64,000 bases of DNA from Labilibaculum sp041595635 (GTDB lineage Bacteria; Bacteroidota; Bacteroidia; Bacteroidales; Marinifilaceae). The stretch lies in assembly GCF_041595635.1 (NCBI RefSeq), contig NZ_JBFHJW010000012.1, positions 16,562-80,561 on the forward strand, written 5' to 3'. The notes below the pieces were generated by a model. The model saw nothing but the letters and a program-made list of their open reading frames with translations. It ran no database searches and had not been told where the DNA came from. This document shows, in pieces, positions 17,615 through 26,533 of the stretch (its first letter is position 1; every line of letters starts with the position of its first letter). Position numbers and translations under genes: made by a program.

Positions 17615-18721
17615 ATGATAAGCTTGAAGAAGTTATTTGCAATGATGGTTTTTACCTGTGCTTTACTGGTAAATACAGGATTGTTTGCTGCCCAACCAGT
17701 AGCAGACGATTACAAGTGGGAGCGGAATTGGATGTGGATGTATGCCAACATGCAACGCAGCGATGAGGATTGGACCAAGATATTGGCCCAGCTTAAAGAG
17801 GGGGGAATTACCGGAATCCTTATTGGAGGAGGAGTTCCCATGCTTGAAAAAGTGATTCCTTTAGCCGATAAATTCGATATTGATGTTCATGCCTGGATGT
17901 GGACTTTAAATCGTCCTGGCGATAAGGTAGCTAAGCAACATCCCGATTGGTATACCGTTAGCGGTAAAGGGGAGTCTTGTTTTGATGTTCATCCTTATGT
18001 GGATTATTACCAATGGGTTTGTCCTTCGAAAGAAGAAGTTTATGAGCACATTGCTAAGCAAGTGAAAGAATTGGCTTCGGTAAAAGGCGTAAAAGGTGTT
18101 CATTTAGACTACGTTCGTTATGCGGATGTGATTCTTGCTAAAGCCCTGCAACCAAAGTACAATTTGGTTCAGGATAAAGAATATCCCGAGTTTGATTTCT
18201 GTTACTGCGAAACCTGTACTTCAAAGTTTAAGGAAGAAAGTGGCATTGACATCACCAAAGTAGAGGACCCAACGGCTGTGAAAGAATGGCGTGAGTATCG
18301 TTACAATAGTGTAACGCATTTGGTGAATCGTTTGGTGAAAATTGCTCATGAAAATGGAAAGCAAATCTCTGCAGCAGTATTTCCTTACCCTCAATTGGCT
18401 CGTACTATTTGCCGTCAAAGTTGGGACGAATGGGATTTAGATGCTGTATTTCCTATGGTATATCAGAATTTTTACGATGAAGATATGAAGTGGGTAAAAA
18501 CTTCTACAAGAAAAGGGGTGAAGGATTTAAAAGGAAAAGCGGCTTTGATTACAGGACTATTCAGACCGCAAATTCCGGAAGGGGAATTTCCAACTGCTGT
18601 AGAAAACTCTTTTAAAGGAGGTGCAGATGGAGTGGCTGTTTTTGGCTATGCAAAATGCAAACCAGAGGATTTTACAACAATTGTTGAGTTGGGGAAAAAA
18701 TATCAAAACAAAGGGAAATGA
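17615..18721 (+). CDS. GHL10/DUF187-like putative glycoside hydrolase, secreted
   Basis: A 368-residue exported protein whose signal ends near TGLFAAQ. The (beta/alpha)8-type domain contains GVHLDYVRYAD, the characteristic strand motif of glycosyl-hydrolase-like family 10 (PF02638-type). DIDVHAWMWTLNRPGD and DAVFPMVYQNFYDEDMKW are further typical strands. A four-cysteine cluster (FCYCETCTSKF plus ICRQSW later) is notable. The stop overlaps the next GH92 start by 4 bases (ATGA), indicating translational coupling. Biochemical activity of close relatives is poorly known to me. An endo-acting glycosidase that releases or opens the glycan is a reasonable but untested idea. Confidence 0.7.
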   Translation: MISLKKLFAMMVFTCALLVNTGLFAAQPVADDYKWERNWMWMYANMQRSDEDWTKILAQLKEGGITGILIGGGVPMLEKVIPLADKFDIDVHAWMWTLNRPGDKVAKQHPDWYTVSGKGESCFDVHPYVDYYQWVCPSKEEVYEHIAKQVKELASVKGVKGVHLDYVRYADVILAKALQPKYNLVQDKEYPEFDFCYCETCTSKFKEESGIDITKVEDPTAVKEWREYRYNSVTHLVNRLVKIAHENGKQISAAVFPYPQLARTICRQSWDEWDLDAVFPMVYQNFYDEDMKWVKTSTRKGVKDLKGKAALITGLFRPQIPEGEFPTAVENSFKGGADGVAVFGYAKCKPEDFTTIVELGKKYQNKGK

Positions 18722-20931
18722 TTAAACAAGCAATTTTAGCCTTGCTGGTAATTGTTGGTGCAAATTCTTGCGCAAATGATCGTAGCATTCAGAAAGAGGA
18801 TAATCTGATAAAGTACGTAAATAACTTTACCGGAACCGATGGAACAGGAAACACCTATCCGGGTGCTGTTGTTCCTTTTGGAATGGTGCAATTGAGTCCG
18901 GATAATGGCTTGCCTGGTTGGGATAGAATTGCTGGCTATTTTTGGCCCGATTCAACCATTGCCGGATTCAGTCATACCCATTTATCGGGAACCGGAGCTG
19001 GCGACATGTACGATTTATTGCTAATGCCTCTTAATAGTCGATTCACCGAAAGTTTAACACCGAAAGGTGATTATCGTCCGTACTCCAAATTTTCGCACGA
19101 TAGAGAGGAAGCAAATCCTGGTTACTATTCGGTTGACTTGTTAAGTTCAGGAATTACAGCTGAATTAACAACCACCGAAAGAGTAGGTTTTCATCGTTAT
19201 ACTTTTCCTAAGGATGAAAAAAGCCAACTAATTCTGGATTTGGGCTACAGCTTAAATTGGGATAAACCGGTTGAAACTAAAATTGTAATTGAGGATGAGC
19301 ATACCATTTCTGGATATCGTAAATCCAAAGGTTGGGCTGCCGATCAACGAGTGTATTTTGTGATAAAAATCTCAAAAGCCTTTTCTGATGTAAAATTGTT
19401 TCAGGCAGGAAAACTTGAAGATGCAAAATCGGTGGAAGGACAAAAAACACGAATTGTGCTGACCAAGAAAACCGATCACGATGAGGAAGTATTGGTGAAA
19501 GTTGCACTCTCTTCAGCTAGCATCGAGGGAGCAAGGAATAACCTGGAAGTTGAGATTCCTCATTGGAATTTCGATCAAACTCGTCAGGAAGCCGAATCAG
19601 TATGGAACGATTATTTGGCTAAAATAAAAATTGAAGGAACGGAAGCTCAAAAAGAACTGTTCTACACCAATATGTACCATTGTTTTTTAACTCCTTCTCT
19701 ACATAGCGATGTTGAGGGCCAATACAAAGGTGCCGACGGAAAAGTTCACACCGCTGAAGGCTATAAAAAATACGATACTTTTTCTCTTTGGGATACCTTT
19801 AGAGCTGCACATCCTTTGTACACTATTTTGTGTCCTAACGAAACTCAAGATATGATTAAGTCTTTTCTTTCGCATTACGACGAAACAGGTTTGCTTCCTG
19901 TTTGGTCTTTGGCAGGAAACGAAACCAACATGATGATTGGTTACCATGCTGTTCCAGTGATTGTAGATGCTTATTTTAAAGGAATTCCTTTCGATGCTAA
20001 AAAAGCTTTGGAAGCCTGCATTGCTTCAGCAAGCGAAAAAGGAAGACAAATTGATGAGTACATGAAGTTGGGCTATGTTCCTACTGGGGAACATGGGGAA
20101 AACTGGTCGGTTTCTAAAACACTCGAATATGCTTACAACGACTGGTGTATTGCTCAGTTGGCAAAAGCGCTTGGCGATGATTCTTCTTACCAGATATTTG
20201 CAAAAAGAGCCAATAATTGGAAGAATTTATACGATCCTTCTTCTTCCTTTTTTCGTCCTAAAGATGAAAATGGTCAATTCGAAAGTCCATTTTTAGCCAA
20301 AAATTATACTCGTGAATTTTGCGAAAGCAATGCTTGGCAATATTTCTGGTTTGTGCCTCACGATATTAAAGGTCTAAGAAGTACTTTGGGTGAAGAAAAG
20401 TTCAAAGCCAAACTGGATTCCATGTTTACCTATTATCCCGAAAAGGATGATAAATTACCTATTTTTAGTACTGGAATGATTGGACAGTATGCTCATGGGA
20501 ACGAACCTAGTCATCATGTGGCTTACCTCTACAATCAATTGGGGGAGCCATGGAAAACCCAGGAAATGGTAAGAAAAATTATTACCAGCCAGTACAGTAC
20601 CAATCCCGATGGTTATTGCGGTAACGAAGATTGTGGACAAATGTCGGCATGGCTGGTACTTTCTTCAATGGGTATGTATCCAATAAATCCTGCCAATGGA
20701 GAGTATAGTATTACTTCTCCCTGGATGGAAAAGGCGCAAATTAATCTTCAAAACGGAAAACAATTTGTTATCAGTACAGAGAATCAGTCAGAACAAAATA
20801 AATACATTCAGGCTTTATTCTTAAATGGCAAAGCTTACCATAAGCTCAGCATTACCCATCAGCAAATTATAGAGGGTGGCGAATTGCATTTTGTCTTGGG
20901 TGACAAGCCAAATAAGGAGTTTTTTAAGTAA
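18718..20931 (+). CDS. alpha-mannosidase, GH92, lipoprotein
   Basis: Third GH92 (737 aa), translationally coupled to the preceding gene through ATGA. The lipoprotein signal ends in VGANSC. The GH92 signature is NFTGTDGTGNTYPGAVVPFGMVQLSP. FSLWDTFRAAHP, YAHGNEPSHH and GNEDCGQMSAW match the first GH92 (10660-12882) closely, so these two are likely of one specificity class and the second copy of another. A 10-bp-stem hairpin without a T-run lies 20 bases after the stop. Surface lipid anchoring fits a role in trimming extracellular high-mannose or complex glycans. Confidence 0.94.
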   Translation: MIKQAILALLVIVGANSCANDRSIQKEDNLIKYVNNFTGTDGTGNTYPGAVVPFGMVQLSPDNGLPGWDRIAGYFWPDSTIAGFSHTHLSGTGAGDMYDLLLMPLNSRFTESLTPKGDYRPYSKFSHDREEANPGYYSVDLLSSGITAELTTTERVGFHRYTFPKDEKSQLILDLGYSLNWDKPVETKIVIEDEHTISGYRKSKGWAADQRVYFVIKISKAFSDVKLFQAGKLEDAKSVEGQKTRIVLTKKTDHDEEVLVKVALSSASIEGARNNLEVEIPHWNFDQTRQEAESVWNDYLAKIKIEGTEAQKELFYTNMYHCFLTPSLHSDVEGQYKGADGKVHTAEGYKKYDTFSLWDTFRAAHPLYTILCPNETQDMIKSFLSHYDETGLLPVWSLAGNETNMMIGYHAVPVIVDAYFKGIPFDAKKALEACIASASEKGRQIDEYMKLGYVPTGEHGENWSVSKTLEYAYNDWCIAQLAKALGDDSSYQIFAKRANNWKNLYDPSSSFFRPKDENGQFESPFLAKNYTREFCESNAWQYFWFVPHDIKGLRSTLGEEKFKAKLDSMFTYYPEKDDKLPIFSTGMIGQYAHGNEPSHHVAYLYNQLGEPWKTQEMVRKIITSQYSTNPDGYCGNEDCGQMSAWLVLSSMGMYPINPANGEYSITSPWMEKAQINLQNGKQFVISTENQSEQNKYIQALFLNGKAYHKLSITHQQIIEGGELHFVLGDKPNKEFFK

Positions 20932-20950
20932 GGTATTTGATCGATTTAGA

Positions 20951-20976
20951 TTAGGGACAATTTGTGTTGTCCCTAA
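20951..20976. other. intergenic hairpin TTAGGGACAA/TTGTCCCTAA
   Basis: A perfect 10-bp stem with a 6-base loop lies 20 bases after the third GH92. No T-run follows, so it may protect or process the mRNA rather than terminate it. Confidence 0.5.
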
Positions 20977-21004
20977 ATTGTATCAGAAAAAAAAGTAATA
21001 CGAA

Positions 21005-22111
21005 ATGAAAAATATCAGCATTTTAACTTTTGGTTTGGCATTGTTGGCTTCGGCTTGTACAATGGAAAGTAAACAGGCAATTCTAAAAACAGATAAGAAT
21101 TTAACAGTTCCTTTTCATCCCGAAAAATACCTTTGCTATCAGGCAGAGAATAGCATTTTGGTGGATGGTGTTTTGGATGATGAGGCTTGGCAACAAGCGC
21201 CTTGGAGTAGCACTTTCGTGGATATTGAAGGTGATTTGAAAGAAAAGCCTGCAAAGGATACGAAAATTAAAATGCTTTGGGATGCTGATTATTTCTACAT
21301 CGCAGCCGAATTAAAAGACGATCATATTTGGGGAAACCTGACCCAACACGATGCGGTTATTTTTATGGACAATGATTTTGAGGTTTTTATTGATCCCGAT
21401 GGAGATACTCACAACTACTACGAATTTGAAATAAATGCTTTAAATACTACTTGGGATTTGATACTCACAAAACCATATCGTGATAATGGTTTCTCGATTG
21501 ATAGTTGGGAGATTCCAGGTATAAAATCGGCTGTTAAAATTTATGGAAGTATCAACAATCCAAGCGATGTTGATGAGAAATGGACAGTAGAATTGGCTTT
21601 TCCTTGGAAAGTGCTGAAAGAATGCAATACTCCATCAGCGAAGCCTGTGGATGGAAGTCAATGGAGAATTAATTTTTCACGCGTTCAGTGGATCACCGAA
21701 ATTTTGGATGGCAAATACGTTAAAAAGAAGGATGCAAACGGAAAAAGATTGCCTGAAAACAATTGGGTTTGGTCTCCGCAAGGAGTAATTGCCATGCATA
21801 ATCCTGAAACATGGGGATATGTTCAGTTCTCGACACAAACTAATGATGCTTCTTTTGTTGAAAATGCCGATGAAGAGGTTAAGTGGGCATTGCGTCAGCT
21901 TTACTATCGCGAAAAAGCATATTTGGAAGAAAATAAATGCTTTACGGATCGTTGTGAAGCTTTGCGTCTTGAGGAAGTAGAATTTTCAGGTGCATTTAAG
22001 CCTGAAATTACGCTTTACCAAGAAGGATTTGTAGCAACTTGTCCTTCCTTGTCGCAGCAAGGGTCTTGGAGTATTCAACAGGATGGTAATATTTGGTTTA
22101 GTAAAAAATGA
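21005..22111 (+). CDS. CBM9-like carbohydrate-binding lipoprotein
   Basis: A lipoprotein (signal ends in LLASAC) of 368 aa. Residues about 45-265 resemble the family-9 carbohydrate-binding fold: ILVDGVLDDEAWQQAPWS, then KMLWDADYFYIAAELKDDHIW, then DNDFEVFIDPDGDTHNYYEFEINA. No catalytic motif is visible. These stand-alone CBM9-type lipoproteins are frequent in Bacteroidota glycan clusters and are thought to hold substrate at the surface; a direct test of ligand is lacking. The stop overlaps the next start (ATGA at 22108), so it is translated with the transglutaminase-fold protein, hinting that the two act together. Confidence 0.8.
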   Translation: MKNISILTFGLALLASACTMESKQAILKTDKNLTVPFHPEKYLCYQAENSILVDGVLDDEAWQQAPWSSTFVDIEGDLKEKPAKDTKIKMLWDADYFYIAAELKDDHIWGNLTQHDAVIFMDNDFEVFIDPDGDTHNYYEFEINALNTTWDLILTKPYRDNGFSIDSWEIPGIKSAVKIYGSINNPSDVDEKWTVELAFPWKVLKECNTPSAKPVDGSQWRINFSRVQWITEILDGKYVKKKDANGKRLPENNWVWSPQGVIAMHNPETWGYVQFSTQTNDASFVENADEEVKWALRQLYYREKAYLEENKCFTDRCEALRLEEVEFSGAFKPEITLYQEGFVATCPSLSQQGSWSIQQDGNIWFSKK

Positions 22112-24732
22112 TTATGAGATTGAAAGGAATTGCAATTTTAGGTTTTGTAAGCTGTTTGTTGTTTACAAGTTGTGCAGAACATCTTGTAAGCGATAAAACA
22201 AAACGAAGCGAAATTCATCAGAAATTCGAACAGAGAAGCAAAGATTTATTGCACAATCGCCAAGCTCAATTATTGGATGTTTTCAATAGTAACTTGACAC
22301 AAAAAGAAGTGGATGCTCTTGAGTTTTTGTATGCCTACGAAACTTTGAGTGACTTGTGTAATTATGATTCAGAGCATTATTTGCAGCAGGTTCGATATGC
22401 TTTTAAGGCTCAGGAAACTTTTAGCTGGGGTAAAAAAGTAAGTGAAGATGATTTTCTCCATTTTGTATTGCCTCCTCGTGCGGGTACCGAAAATATGGAT
22501 TCGGCTCGTGTGGTTATTTTTCATGAGCTGAAAGACAGGCTGATGAATTTAAGTATGAAAGAGGCGGCTCAGGAAGTGAATCACTGGTGTCACGAAAAAG
22601 TGACTTACACAGGAACCGATGGCAGAACATCGGCACCCCTTGCCTGCATCAGAAATGCCAAAGGTCGTTGTGGTGAGGAATCGGTTTTAACTGTTACCGC
22701 TTTGCGAGCTGTGGGCATTCCTGCTCGTCAGATTTATACACCTCGTTGGGTTCATCAGGACGATAATCACGCTTGGGTAGAATTTTGGGCCGATGGCAAA
22801 TGGTACTTTACCGGAGCTTGCGAACCCGAAGCAGAAGTGAATCAAGGATGGTTCGTTGAACCTTCGCGCAGAGCCATTCTTACGGCGACTCAAACGCTAG
22901 GGCATTATAATGCTTCAGATGTGATTTATGAGAGAGATAATTTTACTCGTTTGAATCAGATTGCGAATTATGCAAGTGCTAAAAATATTTTTGTAAAAGT
23001 AAAAAATGCGCAAAATAAGCCAATTGAAGAGGTTGAAGTTGGTTTCTTGGTTTGTAACTATGCCGAATTGTACAATTTGGCCAGTCTAAAGACAGATGCT
23101 CAAGGAATTTGTAGTCTTAAACTTGGACTTGGTGATGTTGTGGTTTGGGCAACTAAAAATGAAGAGTTTAGTTTTAAGAAAATTTCAGTTGCCGATACAG
23201 ATACACTTAGTTTGGTATTGAACGGAAGTGATTTTTCCGAAAGGGTGATCGATTTTGATTTGGTACCGCCGGTTAAAAAAGCACCTTTGAAATTCTCGGC
23301 AGAAGGCAGAGAAAAGAACAAAAAAAGATTGGCTGTAGAAGATTCCATCCGAAAGGCTTACGAAAAAACCTTTATGAATCAGGAGGAAGCTTTTCTTCTT
23401 GCTAGTAAGGAGCAACTTGATAGCACGCTTGTTTGGCAAAAAATTAAAAAATCGAGAGGAAACTGGGCAAACATCAGTCGATTGATTCAAAATACACCTT
23501 CCGAAATGAAGAAATGGGTATTTCCTTTGCTTAACGCGATATCAGAAAAAGATCTTAGAGATGCTTCTTCTGATATATTGCTGAGTCACATGATGCATTC
23601 TTCGGCCTTCGAGAAGCAATGTTCCGAAAAAGAATATGCCGATTATATTTTGAATCCAAGAATTGCCATGGAGCAATTATCAGCTTACAAAGCTTACCTA
23701 AAAACAAGTTTCGATGATGAATTTTGGACGGAAGTAAAAAAGAATCCTGCGAAAGCAGAAGAATGGATTCTCTCTACAATCAATATCAGTAAAGCGGAAA
23801 ATTATATTTGGGTGCCTTCTACGCCTAAAGGGGTTTTCGAGATGAAAACTACCGATTTGGGTAGTGCAAAAGTTCTTTTTGTTGCTTTGTGTCGAACTGC
23901 TGGTATTCCTGCTCGAATCGATCGGGTGACTCAAATTGCTCAATATAAAAAAGACGAGCAATGGGTGAATGTTTATTTGGGCGAAAAACAGGCAGAAAAA
24001 GAGGATCATTTTGGAAGCATTAGTTTGCACACTAGTTCTGATGAGGTGTGTAAGTACGCAAAGCAATTTAGCTTGGCAAAATTCGAAAATGGTTTTTATA
24101 AAACATTGGAATTTCCTTTTAATAAGGATGTGAAAGATTTTCCTAAGAATATCAGTTTGGCTGTAGGTAACTATTTGCTTCTTACGGCTGAGCGGGAAAA
24201 TGATGGTACTGTGCTCAATCGACTTTCTTTTTTCACTGTGAAAAAAGATGAGCATAAGCAGATAGAACTTAGCATACGAAGCGAAGTAAAACCTTTGGAA
24301 GCTTATGGAAAATATTTCCTACCCAACAATTTAAAAGCAATTGACGGGCAACCAGAGCTATTCGAATCTTGTTCCTTGAATAGGGGAATGGTTGTTATTT
24401 GGATCGATCCAGATAAAGAGCCTACCAAGCATGTTTTGAAAGATTTGGAAGAGGTGAAAGACTCTTTCGATGAGCTTAGCATTCCTTTTGTGTTTGTGCT
24501 GCCTCAGGATGTGAGAGCAGAGCAATTCGAAGCTTCGGATTATAGTTTGCCGGAGAATTCTCATTTTGTTATGGGAGATGAATTGCTGCCCAATTTTGAA
24601 AAGACATTAGGCAAAAACTTTCATCAGCAACTGCCAGTAGTCACCTTTTTAACCACAAACAACGAAGTGTTCTTTTTGTCTTCGGGTTACAAAATTGGTG
24701 TTGGCGATGAATTATTAAAATCGATAAAATAG
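22108..24732 (+). CDS. transglutaminase-fold lipoprotein (possible glycoprotein-processing enzyme)
   Basis: An 874-residue lipoprotein (signal ends in LLFTSC) that begins with a 4-base overlap. A papain/transglutaminase-type core occupies about residues 150-250. GRCGEESVLTVTALRAVGIPAR holds nucleophile Cys188 and DDNHAWVEFW holds His221. The usual third residue region reads TGACEPE, with Gly236 where Asp is common. A Cna/carboxypeptidase-like beta domain seems to follow (about 290-370). A second, degenerate transglutaminase-like segment (TTDLGSAKVLFVALCRTAGIPAR, about 585-610) lacks the Cys. A C-terminal region (about 760-870) has a thioredoxin-like look (VVIWIDPDKEPTKHVL). The family is unnamed to me; protease, transglutaminase or peptide:N-glycanase-like activity are all possible. 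Confidence 0.75.
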   Translation: MIMRLKGIAILGFVSCLLFTSCAEHLVSDKTKRSEIHQKFEQRSKDLLHNRQAQLLDVFNSNLTQKEVDALEFLYAYETLSDLCNYDSEHYLQQVRYAFKAQETFSWGKKVSEDDFLHFVLPPRAGTENMDSARVVIFHELKDRLMNLSMKEAAQEVNHWCHEKVTYTGTDGRTSAPLACIRNAKGRCGEESVLTVTALRAVGIPARQIYTPRWVHQDDNHAWVEFWADGKWYFTGACEPEAEVNQGWFVEPSRRAILTATQTLGHYNASDVIYERDNFTRLNQIANYASAKNIFVKVKNAQNKPIEEVEVGFLVCNYAELYNLASLKTDAQGICSLKLGLGDVVVWATKNEEFSFKKISVADTDTLSLVLNGSDFSERVIDFDLVPPVKKAPLKFSAEGREKNKKRLAVEDSIRKAYEKTFMNQEEAFLLASKEQLDSTLVWQKIKKSRGNWANISRLIQNTPSEMKKWVFPLLNAISEKDLRDASSDILLSHMMHSSAFEKQCSEKEYADYILNPRIAMEQLSAYKAYLKTSFDDEFWTEVKKNPAKAEEWILSTINISKAENYIWVPSTPKGVFEMKTTDLGSAKVLFVALCRTAGIPARIDRVTQIAQYKKDEQWVNVYLGEKQAEKEDHFGSISLHTSSDEVCKYAKQFSLAKFENGFYKTLEFPFNKDVKDFPKNISLAVGNYLLLTAERENDGTVLNRLSFFTVKKDEHKQIELSIRSEVKPLEAYGKYFLPNNLKAIDGQPELFESCSLNRGMVVIWIDPDKEPTKHVLKDLEEVKDSFDELSIPFVFVLPQDVRAEQFEASDYSLPENSHFVMGDELLPNFEKTLGKNFHQQLPVVTFLTTNNEVFFLSSGYKIGVGDELLKSIK

Positions 24733-24761
24733 GTTAGAACAGATTTATAAATTAGAGAGAT

Positions 24762-26324
24762 ATGAAACGTAACAGGTTAACATTCTTTTTGTGCAGTGGA
24801 CTAATTTTAATGGCCCTTATGTCCGCGTGCAAAACAGAAAAAGCAGATGTAAAGGAAAGGCCAAATATTTTGTTTATTATGAGCGATGATCATTCGTACC
24901 AAACCATTAGTGCCTATGATAATCGATTTATTGAAACACCAAATATCGATAGAATTGCCAAGGATGGTGTGGTTTTTACAAATAGCTTTGTAGGAAACTC
25001 CATTTGTGGTCCAAGTAGAGCTACCATGTTAACTGGGAAACATACTCACATCAATGGGCAGATTAATAATGATGTGACCTTTAATGGTACGCAGGAAACA
25101 TTTCCAAAGCTATTGCATCAATCGGGATACCAAACTGCATTAATTGGAAAATGGCACTTGAAAAGTGATCCAACAGGTTTCGATTATTGGAGTGTAGTTC
25201 CGGGGCAGGGACAATATTATAATCCTGATTTTATTGAGATGGGCGTGGAAAAGCAATACGAAGGTTATGTGACTACTTTGACTACTGATTTTGCGATTAA
25301 ATGGCTCGATAAACAAAGAGATAAGAGTAAACCATTTTGTTTGTTGCTTCATAATAAAGCACCTCACCGTACCTGGGAACCAGATACCGCTTATTTAGAC
25401 GATTTTGAGGATAAAACTTTTCCTTTACCAGATAATTTCTTCGATAATTATGAAGGACGTCAGGCTGCAGAAGAACAGCATTTAAGCATTCGTGCAAATG
25501 ATATGGATTTGTTTTACGATCTAAAAATGCAAGATCCTGAAGGTGAAATAAAATCACGTTTCCCTTGGTACAAAGGTCATACTACAAGAATGAACGACGC
25601 TCAGAAAGCAGCTTGGGATGCGCATTACAATCCAATTGCTGAAGACTTTAAAAAACAGAATCTTAGCGGTGAGGAACTTTACAAATGGAAGTATCAGCGT
25701 TACATGAAAGATTACTTGAGCTGTATTAAATCGGTTGATGAAAATATTGGTCGAGTGTTGGATTACCTTGAAGAGCAAGGTTTGGCTGATAATACATTGA
25801 TTGTTTATACTTCAGATCAAGGTTTCTACATGGGTGAGCATGGATGGTTCGATAAGCGTTTTATGTACGAAGAATCATTCAGAACCCCACTGTTAATGCA
25901 TTTGCCTAAAGGCTACGAAAAAAGAGGTGAAATTTCAGAATTGGTACAGAATATCGATTATGCTCCTACTTTTCTTGATGTGGCAAATGTTAAAGTGCCA
26001 AATGCAATTCAGGGTGTTTCTTTAAAGCCGTTGTTTCAGAAGGAAGAGCCTAAGGAATGGAGAAAAGGATTGTACTATCACTATTACGAATTTCCGAATG
26101 AACACATGGTGAAGCGTCATTATGGAATAAGAACTGAACGTTATAAATTAATTCATTTTTATAATGATATTGATGTATGGGAATTGTATGATTTACAAAA
26201 CGATCCACAAGAAATGCACAATCTATATGGACAGGCTGATTATGAAACGATCACTCAAGATTTAAAATCTCAATTAAAAGAATTGCAGGTAGAGTATCAG
26301 GATGTTGATCAGACCAATTATTAG
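24762..26324 (+). CDS. S1-family sulfatase, N-acetylglucosamine-6-O-sulfatase-like, lipoprotein
   Basis: Fourth sulfatase (520 aa), with lipobox LMSAC. MSDDHSYQ carries the metal Asp pair. CGPSR (Cys82) is followed by ATMLTGKHTHINGQ, then TFPKLLHQSGYQTALIGKWHL and PGQGQYYNPDF. The last segments are characteristic of the S1_11-type GlcNAc-6-O-sulfatases known from mucin and heparin users. SDQGFYMGEHGWFDKRFMYEESFRTP is the distal metal and sulfate pocket. It closes the rightward cluster and is followed by a hairpin. Removal of 6-O-sulfate would let the GH20 enzyme act on GlcNAc. Specificity is inferred from family resemblance. Confidence 0.9.
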   Translation: MKRNRLTFFLCSGLILMALMSACKTEKADVKERPNILFIMSDDHSYQTISAYDNRFIETPNIDRIAKDGVVFTNSFVGNSICGPSRATMLTGKHTHINGQINNDVTFNGTQETFPKLLHQSGYQTALIGKWHLKSDPTGFDYWSVVPGQGQYYNPDFIEMGVEKQYEGYVTTLTTDFAIKWLDKQRDKSKPFCLLLHNKAPHRTWEPDTAYLDDFEDKTFPLPDNFFDNYEGRQAAEEQHLSIRANDMDLFYDLKMQDPEGEIKSRFPWYKGHTTRMNDAQKAAWDAHYNPIAEDFKKQNLSGEELYKWKYQRYMKDYLSCIKSVDENIGRVLDYLEEQGLADNTLIVYTSDQGFYMGEHGWFDKRFMYEESFRTPLLMHLPKGYEKRGEISELVQNIDYAPTFLDVANVKVPNAIQGVSLKPLFQKEEPKEWRKGLYYHYYEFPNEHMVKRHYGIRTERYKLIHFYNDIDVWELYDLQNDPQEMHNLYGQADYETITQDLKSQLKELQVEYQDVDQTNY

Positions 26325-26341
26325 ATAATATAGCTTTGTAA

Positions 26342-26381
26342 TACACATTTGCCAATTATTTAGGCAGTAATTGGCAGGTGT
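26342..26381 (+). terminator. hairpin at end of the glycan cluster
   Basis: TTGCCAATTA and TAATTGGCA form a stem around a 9-base loop, extended by ACAC/GTGT outside. The T-run is poor, so this is a weak terminator or 3'-end hairpin. Confidence 0.5.
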
Positions 26382-26424
26382 GCTTTGCAAAAGATTCAGG
26401 GGATATTTGAACTTTTCATAAGCG

Positions 26425-26468
26425 TTTTTATAAAAAGATAGGAATACTTTGCTATATTTTTATAAAAG
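26425..26468. promoter_or_regulatory. pair of TTTTTATAAAA palindromes upstream of the ROK gene
   Basis: TTTTTATAAAAA (26425-26436) and TTTTTATAAAAG (26457-26468) are spaced 32 bp centre to centre, about three helical turns, just upstream of the ROK regulator. ROK/NagC proteins bind AT-rich palindromes, so this could be an autoregulatory operator. In AT-rich DNA chance is a real alternative. Confidence 0.4.
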
Positions 26469-26533
26469 AATTTGTTTGAAAGGTTTTAATAATGTAATCT
26501 TGTATTGTTAAATTTAAAGGGGCAAAATAGAAC

